A stretch of 7,281 nt of DNA from JBQCDV01 sp051960855 (lineage in GTDB: Bacteria; Actinomycetota; Actinomycetes; JAJZTN01), in contig JBQCDV010000199.1 of NCBI GenBank assembly GCA_051960855.1, positions 1 through 7,281 on the forward strand. The letters run 5' to 3'. Below, piece after piece: positions 1 through 5,763 of the stretch. Under the pieces are notes generated by a model. That model searched no databases and was not told the DNA's origin. It was given only the letters and a program-made list of their open reading frames with translations. Positions within the stretch are counted from its first letter, which is position 1, and each line of letters begins with the position of its first letter. The translations under genes were made by a program, and so were the position numbers.

Positions 1-30
1 CGGCTGACACCGACGCAGCACGCCCCAGCA

Positions 31-36
31 GAGGAG
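31..36 (+). promoter_or_regulatory. Ribosome binding site of the baeRF-like gene
   Basis: GAGGAG lies five bases before the ATG at 42. It is a strong Shine-Dalgarno match and fixes that start. The promoter must lie in or before the first 30 bases; none can be recognised in the short stretch available. Confidence 0.8.
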
Positions 37-41
37 AAAGC

Positions 42-1094
42 ATGCGCATCGCGGCACTCCGCGACACCCTCGAGGCCGAGGGTCCGAGCATCACCGTCCA
101 CCTCGACGTGCGTCACGGCGACGCTTCGGAGAACCACAAGATCGACGTCCGCTGGCAGGCGCTGCGCGCCCAGCTGGAGGAGGCCGGGGCCGACCAGGCA
201 CTCGTGGACGTCGTCGAGCCCGAGGCCCTGCGCCCCCCGGACGACCCGTTGCTCAGCGGGCGGCTCGTCGTCGCGCGCCAGACCGAGAGCGGTCCGGAGA
301 TCGTCTTCGAGCGCGACACGCTGCCGCCGGCCAATGAGCACATCTCCGTCAACCGGACGCCGCAGCTGTGGCCGGTCATCGAGCAGGCCTCGCAGAGCAT
401 CCCCTACCTGCTGGTCCTCATCGACCGCGTCGGAGGACGGATCCTGGGAGAGGACCCACAGGGTCAGCGCGTGGACGTCAGCGTGGAGGGCGAGGAGCTC
501 GACGTCCACAAGGTGTCCGTCGGTGGCTGGGCGCAGTCACACGTCCAGCGGCGCTCGGGCAACCGGTGGCGCGACAACATCGACGGTGTCGTAGCGGTGG
601 TGACGAGCCTGGAGACCTTCTTCGACCGCCCGTTGATCGCAGTCAGCGGCGAGGAACGGGCCGTCTCCATCTTCCGTGAGCGCGCCGTCACCCCCTGGGC
701 CGGCCGCGTCGTCGTCGTTGACGGAGGCGGCCGGGCGCCGGGCAGCGACCTCGAGGAGGCCCAGACCGAAGCGCGCCGCCTTGCCCAGCTGCACGCGCTA
801 CGGCAGGTCCGCGAGCGCGCGTCGGACTTCGAGCGAGACCGGGGCCAGGGCAACGGTCACGCCGTCATGGGGTTCCCGACGGTCCAGGACTGCCTGCAGC
901 GCGGCCAGGTCGGGGTCCTGCTCGTCAACCCGGACCAGGGACCGGACATGGTGCGCAAGGGCCTGGTGAGCCTCGCCGCCAGCACCGACGCCGAGGTCCT
1001 CAGCGTGCCGCGGTCCATGCTCGACCTCACTGACGGCGTGGGCGCGCTGCTGCGGTATCAGCTCACGGATACCCCCGGGCGGACCACCGTCTGA
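42..1094 (+). CDS. Bacterial eRF1-family (baeRF2, Rv2629/Vms1-like) protein, putative peptidyl-tRNA hydrolase
   Basis: This 350-residue soluble protein resembles the Rv2629 group of bacterial archaeo-eukaryotic release factor homologues, related to eRF1, Pelota and Vms1/ANKZF1. Such proteins are thought to act on peptidyl-tRNA in stalled or hibernating ribosomes; in M. tuberculosis, Rv2629 belongs to the DosR dormancy regulon. The central domain (about residues 120-230) carries the motif VGGWAQSHVQRR (160-171). Its GGxxQ core sits where eRF1 has GGQ and Vms1 has its catalytic glutamine. The C-terminal part (about 275-345) contains FPTVQDCLQRGQVGVLLV, typical of the L7Ae/Pelota-like third domain. 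No membrane segments are seen. The ATG has a strong RBS. The gene ends just before a strong hairpin, and its last 297 bases are overlapped antisense by a convergent membrane-protein frame. Family assignment is from recognised motifs; the hydrolase activity is inferred. Confidence 0.92.
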   Translation: MRIAALRDTLEAEGPSITVHLDVRHGDASENHKIDVRWQALRAQLEEAGADQALVDVVEPEALRPPDDPLLSGRLVVARQTESGPEIVFERDTLPPANEHISVNRTPQLWPVIEQASQSIPYLLVLIDRVGGRILGEDPQGQRVDVSVEGEELDVHKVSVGGWAQSHVQRRSGNRWRDNIDGVVAVVTSLETFFDRPLIAVSGEERAVSIFRERAVTPWAGRVVVVDGGGRAPGSDLEEAQTEARRLAQLHALRQVRERASDFERDRGQGNGHAVMGFPTVQDCLQRGQVGVLLVNPDQGPDMVRKGLVSLAASTDAEVLSVPRSMLDLTDGVGALLRYQLTDTPGRTTV

Positions 1095-1739
1095 GCGAAG
1101 GTTCGGGGCCGCTGCCCGCCGCAGTCGTCGCACGACCCGCGGCGGGCAGCGGCGTGCCAGGACGACGGTGTTGAGCACGGCGCAGACCGCCGATGTCACC
1201 GTGACGGCAACGTCGCCGCGGCCGAGCCCGTAACCAGTCCAGAGCAGGGCCGAGCCGGCGGAGAGTACGCAGGCGGCGGGGGACAGCCCCTGCAGGCTCG
1301 TGGCGACAAACACTTCACGCACCTGCGGCAGCTTGCTCAGCAGGCTCAGCGCCGACCCGAGCGCACCGACCAGCACGGCGCCGCCGGTCTGGTCCAGCCC
1401 ACTGGCGAGCACGAACCAGGCCGCGAGGGCGACCACCGCCAGGCCGCAGCGACGGGACAGCGTCGTTCGGTCCCCAGCGAGCACCACCAGCGTCACGACG
1501 GCCGAGGCCGCCACCAGGCACACGAGGTTGGTCACCAACTGCACGCGGTCGTGCGCCAGCACTCCGTAGCCCAGCCACGTCGCCGTGCAGAGCAAGCCCA
1601 GCACCGACGCGACGAGCGAGACGCCGTCCGCCTGGCGCTCGCGGCGCAGGCGCAGCAGTCGCACCGGCTGCGGCCACGCCGACGAGATGCCAACGGCGGC
1701 GGCGAGCGATCCCAGCGTCGTCACGAGCACTCCCGGCAT
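798..1739 (-). CDS. SWEET/PQ-loop family 7-TM membrane protein with an antisense C-terminal extension
   Basis: From the ATG at 1739 the frame gives 313 residues. The first 215 or so form a seven-helix membrane protein with two PQ-loop repeats: AWPQPVRLL (PQ at 23-24) and SKLPQVREVF (PQ at 138-139), each followed by a similar helix ending in WLGYG or WTGYG. This 3+1+3 layout is that of SWEET-type sugar transporters and other PQ-loop carriers; the substrate is unknown. After helix 7 comes an arginine-rich stretch, then about 98 residues lying wholly antisense to the baeRF-like gene and without membrane or family character. I chose ATG 1739 because it places the N-terminus directly before helix 1. 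In-frame GTG codons at 1778 and 1841 are alternatives, and none of the three has a clear RBS. The tail may reflect a lost stop or a frameshift: the two other frames stop at 1063-1065 and 1058-1060. Membrane identity is well supported; the true C-terminus is not. Confidence 0.75.
   Translation of the reverse strand: MPGVLVTTLGSLAAAVGISSAWPQPVRLLRLRRERQADGVSLVASVLGLLCTATWLGYGVLAHDRVQLVTNLVCLVAASAVVTLVVLAGDRTTLSRRCGLAVVALAAWFVLASGLDQTGGAVLVGALGSALSLLSKLPQVREVFVATSLQGLSPAACVLSAGSALLWTGYGLGRGDVAVTVTSAVCAVLNTVVLARRCPPRVVRRLRRAAAPNLRSDGGPPGGIRELIPQQRAHAVSEVEHGPRHAEDLGVGAGGEAHQALAHHVRSLVRVDEQDPDLAALQAVLDRREPHDGVTVALAPVSLEVRRALADLP
1108..1153. terminator. Strong hairpin, probable terminator of the baeRF-like gene, possibly bidirectional
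   Basis: Bases 1108-1122 and 1139-1153 are perfect 15-bp inverted arms, almost all G/C, around a 16-base loop that can add a further 4 bp (GTCG/CGAC). The hairpin starts 14 bases after the baeRF-like stop codon. There is no T-tract, as is common for actinobacterial terminators. It lies inside the open frame of the convergent PQ-loop gene, in its arginine-rich segment after the last membrane helix. A bidirectional action would therefore truncate that transcript before any stop codon. Confidence 0.75.
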
Positions 1740-1953
1740 GGCGAGGTCCGGTAGGTGCAGCGTCAACGAAGTGGTCACGCACCGTGGTATCGACCGACGC
1801 GGCCCGGGCTTGAGCAGCGGGGCGTACGCCAGGATGGCCACGGGGTGTGGCGCTGGTCACCTACGGCCGCGCGCACTGCTGCTTACGCTGGGCAACATCC
1901 CTCGAATGGCGGAGCGCGACGCCCTCAGTTCGACCTTCCGGGTGCCGACAAGT

Positions 1954-1977
1954 GCAGTGACGGTCCGTAGCCACTGC
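1954..1977. promoter_or_regulatory. Operator-like inverted repeat upstream of the PAS-GGDEF-EAL gene
   Basis: GCAGTG (1954-1959) is mirrored by CACTGC (1972-1977), and the inner bases ACGG (1960-1963) and CCGT (1965-1968) are also complementary. The result is a nested dyad with a small asymmetry (AGC). Its centre lies about 110 bases before the chosen start of the cyclic-di-GMP enzyme. The spacing suits a protein binding site better than a terminator, because the centre leaves almost no loop. No known regulator motif was recognised. Confidence 0.3.
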
Positions 1978-2060
1978 GGGCGGCCCGTCGGCCCGGCCGG
2001 CACGGATGCTGGCCGACCTCACTTGTCGCATCGCGGGGAAGCGGTGCGACCGAGCGCAGC

Positions 2061-2067
2061 AGGGAGG
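2061..2067 (+). promoter_or_regulatory. Ribosome binding site that favours GTG 2078 as start
   Basis: AGGGAGG lies ten bases before GTG 2078. The longer frame from ATG 2006 has no comparable purine-rich site, so the RBS supports the shorter protein of 721 residues. Confidence 0.65.
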
Positions 2068-2077
2068 CTGGTCGCCG

Positions 2078-4243
2078 GTGTGCACCGAGGTCAGCGCGGC
2101 GCTGGAGCATGAGGCGGCGCACGGCTTGCGTGCCGTCGCGGTGCTCACCGCCGCGGAGGGCCCGCTGCCCCGCGAGCCGGAGATCAGCTGGGTCAACGAC
2201 GCCCTGATCGAACTCGTCGGGATGGGCGGGGCCGACCTCACCGGGCGCCCCGTGGACTGGCTGCTGCAGGACACCGACCTCGACGACCTGCTCCGCGAGA
2301 CTCGTGGAGGGGTGCAGACGGCCCGGCTGCGGACGGCCGCAGGCGCGCACCTGCCGGTCGTGGTCTCCGCGGTCCCCGTGCCGCCAGCCGCGTGGGGCGC
2401 CCGTCCCCGCTGGACCCTGAGCATCGCCCCGGAGACCGACAGCCAGCGCGCCGTGATCGCCGCGCGCGCGTATGAGCAGCGCTTCAGCGCACTGGCCGAG
2501 CGCAGCCCCGTCCCGACCGTCCTATCGGACGTCGGGCTCCGCCTTGCCTTCGTCAACGACGCCTTCACCCGACTGCTCGCCGTCCCCGCGGAGGCCCTCC
2601 TCGGTACCGGCTGGCTCGACCACGTCTTCGCGGACGACCTCGAAGCGGTCGTCAGCTGCGTGCAGCGGGCGCTGGAGGGGCACAACGCGGAGACCGAGGC
2701 CCGCCTCGTCGACGCCTCGGCCGCGCTGCACTGGACCCACCTCCGCCTTGCACCGGCCGAGACCCCGGGTCATGGGGCGGCCTTCGTCGGCACCGTGGAG
2801 GACGTGACGGAGCGGCGCGCCTTCCAGGAGCGGCTCAGCTACCAGGCACGCCATGACCACCTCACGGGGCTGCCCAACCGGACCGAGCTGTGGGAGCACC
2901 TGACCGAGGTCCTCGGCGCCGGCCGCCCGCGACGCGGAAGCAAGGCGGCGAGCGATCGGGCCTCCCTGGCCGTGCTGTTCCTGGACCTGGACAACTTCAA
3001 GCTCGTCAACGACTCCCTCGGTCACGATGCCGGCGACACCCTGCTGGTGGAGGTGGCGCGCCGGCTGTCCAGCGCTGTCCGAGATGGCGACCTGGTGGTG
3101 CGCTTCGGGGGCGACGAGTTCGTCGTCGTCTGTCACGGGGTCACCGACGACGACCGCATGCACGCCGCCGCCGACCGGCTGCTCGCGACGCTCACCGCAC
3201 CGGTCACTCTCGGCTCCCAGCAGGTCCACCCCAGCGGCAGCATCGGCATCACCCGTGCACGCCCCGAGCACCGCACCGCCGAGGACGTGCTGCGTGACGC
3301 CGACATCGCGATGTACCAGGCCAAGTCACACGGCAAGAACCGGTGGGCCGTCTTTGATGTGGAGTCGCGTGCGCAGGCGCGCGATGCCCTCGAGCTCGTC
3401 AGCGACCTGCGGGTCGCCCTGACAGCCGGCAAGCTCGACGTGGTCTACCAGCCCATCGTGGCGACGGCGCCGGGCGCGGACGGGGCGCTGGCCGCCGTCG
3501 AGGCGCTGGTGCGCTGGAACCACCCGGAGCGCGGGCCGCTCTCGCCCACCCTGTTCGTGCCGCTGGCCGAGCAGCACGGCCTGGTGCACCTGCTGGGCGC
3601 CTACGTGCTCGACATCTCGCTAGCCCAGATGGCTCGCTGGCGCAGCGAGCTGGGGGACCGGGCGCCGGCGAGGGTCAACGTGAACCTCTCCGCCGAGCAG
3701 CTCGCCGACGCGTCGCTGCCGACCGCCGTGGCGGCCGCGCTGCAGCGGCACGGGGTGCCGCCGGCGACGCTGTGCCTGGAGCTGACGGAGTCCGCGCTCA
3801 TGCAGGACCCGACGCACGGACTCGAGGCGCTCAGCCGCCTGCGCGACCTCGGCGTGTGGCTCGCGATCGACGACTTCGGCACCGGCTACTCCTCGCTGGC
3901 CTACCTCACCAGCCTGCCCGTGCACTACCTCAAGATCGACCGGAGCTTCGTGACCGAGCTCAACGGCGACGCCACGCCGGCCCGGCAGGCCCGCGGCGGC
4001 CTGGTCGCCGAGGCCGTCGTCTCGCTGGCGCGGGCCCTGGGGATGTCGACGGTGGCCGAGGGTGTCGAGGAGGCGTCCCAGCTCGAGCTGCTGCAGCGGA
4101 TGGGCTGCCCCTTCGCGCAGGGTTGGCTGTTCGCCCGGCCGATGCCCGGGCCCGACCTGGTGGGGTGGCTGGCGAACGCCGCACCCCTCGGCTCCGGCTC
4201 CACCTCGTCTGCAGATTCCGGGATGGCGGAGGTCGCCTCGTGA
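2078..4243 (+). CDS. PAS-PAS-GGDEF-EAL cyclic-di-GMP synthase/phosphodiesterase
   Basis: From GTG 2078 this is a 721-residue cytosolic protein without membrane helices. Two PAS-like sensor domains (about 4-116 and 131-246) precede a GGDEF domain (about 250-420) and an EAL domain (about 440-700). The diguanylate cyclase site is intact (RFGGDEF; GGDEF at 344-348), with LTGLPNR before it and an RxxD inhibitory site (RDGD, 335-338) spaced five residues upstream. The phosphodiesterase side also has its key motifs: EALVRW (EAL at 475-477), NLSAEQ, LELTES, IDDFGTGYSSL, KID and AEGVE; the usual QGY is QGW here. It can therefore in principle both make and degrade cyclic-di-GMP, and the net direction cannot be told from sequence. 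The two PAS domains differ and may sense different cues or dimerise. A start at ATG 2006 would add 24 residues but lacks an RBS. The stop overlaps the start of the HDOD gene. Confidence 0.96.
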   Translation: MCTEVSAALEHEAAHGLRAVAVLTAAEGPLPREPEISWVNDALIELVGMGGADLTGRPVDWLLQDTDLDDLLRETRGGVQTARLRTAAGAHLPVVVSAVPVPPAAWGARPRWTLSIAPETDSQRAVIAARAYEQRFSALAERSPVPTVLSDVGLRLAFVNDAFTRLLAVPAEALLGTGWLDHVFADDLEAVVSCVQRALEGHNAETEARLVDASAALHWTHLRLAPAETPGHGAAFVGTVEDVTERRAFQERLSYQARHDHLTGLPNRTELWEHLTEVLGAGRPRRGSKAASDRASLAVLFLDLDNFKLVNDSLGHDAGDTLLVEVARRLSSAVRDGDLVVRFGGDEFVVVCHGVTDDDRMHAAADRLLATLTAPVTLGSQQVHPSGSIGITRARPEHRTAEDVLRDADIAMYQAKSHGKNRWAVFDVESRAQARDALELVSDLRVALTAGKLDVVYQPIVATAPGADGALAAVEALVRWNHPERGPLSPTLFVPLAEQHGLVHLLGAYVLDISLAQMARWRSELGDRAPARVNVNLSAEQLADASLPTAVAAALQRHGVPPATLCLELTESALMQDPTHGLEALSRLRDLGVWLAIDDFGTGYSSLAYLTSLPVHYLKIDRSFVTELNGDATPARQARGGLVAEAVVSLARALGMSTVAEGVEEASQLELLQRMGCPFAQGWLFARPMPGPDLVGWLANAAPLGSGSTSSADSGMAEVAS
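4228..4232 (+). promoter_or_regulatory. Ribosome binding site of the HDOD gene, inside the upstream gene
   Basis: GGAGG lies seven bases before GTG 4240, within the last codons of the GGDEF-EAL gene. Together with the GTGA stop/start overlap it indicates translational coupling and fixes the HDOD start. Confidence 0.75.
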
Positions 4244-5094
4244 GCACCGAACTGATCGACGCCCCTGGGGCGGACGGCGCGGCCCAGGAGGGTGGCGGCG
4301 ACCTGCTCGAGGAGCTGCTGGAGCTGCTGGAGTCGATGCCGGCTCAGCGACCCATCGCGACCCGGCTGCTGTCGCTGTGCGACGACGACAAGACATCCGC
4401 AGCCGACCTGGCGGCGGCCATCAGCGCTGACACCACTCTCACCGCACGGCTCATGCGCTTGTCCAACTCGGTCTACTACGGCCTCTCCGGCCGGGTCCGG
4501 AATCCGACCTTCGCCGTGACCGTCACCGGCTACGCGACCGTGCGCAGCCTCGCGGTGGCGGCGGCCACGGGGATCGACGACCCCACCTCGCTGCCCCCGG
4601 ACTTCTGGCGCCGCGCGGGGTCCACGGCGATCGCGGCGGGGGAGGTGGCCCGCTACTTCGGGCTCGGTGCGCCGGACACCTTCTGCGTCGGGATCCTGGC
4701 GCCACTGGGTCAGGCGCTGCTCTGGCAGTACGACCGGGAGCGCTACACCGCGGTGCTGGCGGAGTCGCCGACGCGCAGGACGCTGCTCGCCAGCGAGCGT
4801 CGCGTCTACGGCCGCACCCACACGGACGTGTCTGCGGCCGCGCTGGAGGCGTGGTCGTTCCCTCCCGACATGTGCGACGCCCTCCGGCTGCTCGACAGCC
4901 CCGTGCCTGGACCTCCGCTGACCGCCTGCCTGCGCGTCGCGGTGGAGGTTGCTGAGCGCCTGACCAACCCGCGGCACGTGCGCACCGCCGTCGAGGTGCT
5001 CAGCCTCGGGGCGTTGCGCGAGGCCGACGTGGAGTGGGTGTCAGGGCGCGTGGTCTCCCAGGTCGATGACCTCGTGAGGGCCGTCGCCGGCTAG
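4240..5094 (+). CDS. HDOD-domain signalling protein with a degenerate HD site
   Basis: This 284-residue soluble protein overlaps the GGDEF-EAL gene by four bases (GTGA). After an acidic, leucine-rich lead (about 20-35) a HDOD domain spans about residues 33-240. Family marks are RLMRLSNSVYYGLSGRV (70-86), the FWRRAGSTAIAAGEVARYFG segment (122-141) and ERRVYGRTHTDVSAAALEAW (186-205). HDOD domains are related to HD phosphohydrolases but are usually regulatory and not catalytic. Here the stretch matching GLLHDIG reads GILAPLG (151-157), so both the histidine and the aspartate are gone and catalysis is very unlikely. In other bacteria EAL and HDOD domains occur fused (YuxH-like proteins). This coupled pair suggests that the HDOD protein partners with, or relays signals from, the cyclic-di-GMP enzyme. 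The family is clear; the partner role is inferred from gene order. Confidence 0.93.
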   Translation: MSTELIDAPGADGAAQEGGGDLLEELLELLESMPAQRPIATRLLSLCDDDKTSAADLAAAISADTTLTARLMRLSNSVYYGLSGRVRNPTFAVTVTGYATVRSLAVAAATGIDDPTSLPPDFWRRAGSTAIAAGEVARYFGLGAPDTFCVGILAPLGQALLWQYDRERYTAVLAESPTRRTLLASERRVYGRTHTDVSAAALEAWSFPPDMCDALRLLDSPVPGPPLTACLRVAVEVAERLTNPRHVRTAVEVLSLGALREADVEWVSGRVVSQVDDLVRAVAG

Positions 5095-5109
5095 GCAACG
5101 GCCCTCACG
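5073..5109. terminator. Perfect 12-bp hairpin between convergent units, probable bidirectional terminator
   Basis: CGTGAGGGCCGT (5073-5084) and ACGGCCCTCACG (5098-5109) are perfect inverted arms with a 13-base loop. The left arm lies in the last codons of the HDOD gene and its stop codon is in the loop. The other gene ends at 5132 on the minus strand, so one structure can serve both converging transcripts. There is no T-tract. Confidence 0.75.
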
Positions 5110-5131
5110 GAGGGATGTGGGCACTGGAGCG

Positions 5132-5704
5132 TCAGGCGCTGGCGCCGACCATCTTCTTGGCGCCGCGGATGGCGATGCCGCTGAGCACCTGGCTCGGGCG
5201 CTGCTGCTCGCCCTGCACGGCCGTCTCGATGATGACCGCGCCGGTGAGAGCGGGAATCGCCCACTGCAGAGCCTGCAGCTGCTGCTGGGCCTTGGCGACC
5301 TCGGGCGGAGTGGCGCCGCTGGGCGTGGTGCCGCTCTCGGTCGGGACGTGGCCGGCGCTCGACACCTTCTTGCCGAGCATCCGGGCGTAGGCGGTGGCTG
5401 CCAGCGCCGCCCCGATCGTCGCCGCCTTGGTGATGCTGCTGGCGGCAACGCCCTTCTGGTTCTTCTCGCGGTAGCGGTCGGTGTAGGTCAGGCCAGCGGC
5501 GCCGACGAGGTGCGTGGCGATCGCGACGAGGTTGACAGGCGTCCACCGGTCCCAGGCGGCGTTGGTCACGCCACCGCGGTCGTGCGGGTTGCTCGCGGCG
5601 GTCACACCGCGGTTGACGCCGACAGCCCCCATGAGGGAGCCGCCGAACCAGGCCGCGAGACCGAGGTCGTGCATGCTGCGGAGGACAAAGTGGTTCTGCG
5701 ACAT
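5132..5704 (-). CDS. Conserved-looking four-helix membrane protein of unknown function
   Basis: This 190-residue protein starts MSQNHFVLRSMHDLGLAAWF. Four hydrophobic segments can be seen at about 12-33, 57-74, 92-109 and 147-162. A polar stretch rich in Ser, Thr, Pro and Gly (about 113-138) lies between the third and fourth, and the tail is basic. No catalytic motif was recognised, and the protein belongs to no family I can name with confidence. The ATG at 5704 is preferred over ATG 5716 because GGAG lies six bases before it and nothing comparable precedes the other. The gene follows the N-demethylase gene by 59 bases on the same strand and is probably the last gene of that unit, ending at the hairpin at 5073-5109. 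A direct role in amine oxidation is not supported by anything in the sequence. Confidence 0.85.
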   Translation of the reverse strand: MSQNHFVLRSMHDLGLAAWFGGSLMGAVGVNRGVTAASNPHDRGGVTNAAWDRWTPVNLVAIATHLVGAAGLTYTDRYREKNQKGVAASSITKAATIGAALAATAYARMLGKKVSSAGHVPTESGTTPSGATPPEVAKAQQQLQALQWAIPALTGAVIIETAVQGEQQRPSQVLSGIAIRGAKKMVGASA

Positions 5705-5710
5705 GTGGAT

Positions 5711-5714
5711 CTCC
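5711..5714 (-). promoter_or_regulatory. Ribosome binding site that decides the start of the four-helix membrane protein
   Basis: Read on the minus strand, GGAG lies six bases before ATG 5704 and overlaps the alternative ATG at 5716. It favours the shorter protein beginning MSQNHF. Confidence 0.65.
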
Positions 5715-5719
5715 ATCCT

Positions 5720-5739
5720 GGTGGGACGTGCTGTCCACC
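5720..5739. other. Small imperfect hairpin ahead of the membrane protein gene
   Basis: GGTGGGAC (5720-5727) and GTCCACC (5733-5739) pair with one bulged G around a five-base loop. It sits in the 59-base gap after the N-demethylase gene, just before the RBS region of the next gene. It could be a weak attenuator or processing site, or chance pairing in GC-rich DNA. Confidence 0.25.
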
Positions 5740-5763
5740 GGCGAGTACCCCAGGTGTCGCGGG

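Larger units (their letters stand above)
1740..2077. other. Divergent intergenic region between the PQ-loop and cyclic-di-GMP enzyme genes
   Basis: These 338 bases separate two divergent genes and should hold both promoters. No convincing -35/-10 pair was found on either strand. The only structured element seen is the dyad at 1954-1977. Both neighbouring coding frames extend into the region (to GTG 1841 on - and ATG 2006 on +), but these extensions lack ribosome binding sites and recognisable protein character. Confidence 0.5.

Noticed and set aside
2006..2077. ATG 2006 as start of the PAS-GGDEF-EAL protein
   Set aside because: There is no ribosome binding site before it, whereas AGGGAGG precedes GTG 2078; the extra 24 residues show no domain character. 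It remains possible if the message is leaderless.
1861..2685. Long open frame on the minus strand across the intergenic region and the first PAS domain
   Set aside because: It lies antisense to clear PAS coding sequence, is rich in Arg, Ser and Ala as expected of a GC-rich shadow frame, and shows no domain motif.
3620..4977. Long minus-strand open frames under the EAL and HDOD genes
   Set aside because: Both overlap fully supported domains on the plus strand and read as Arg/Gly/Pro-rich low-complexity sequence without family resemblance.
5705..5763. Internal promoter before the four-helix membrane protein
   Set aside because: The 59-base gap shows no convincing -35/-10 pair on the minus strand; read-through from the demethylase gene is the simpler reading.
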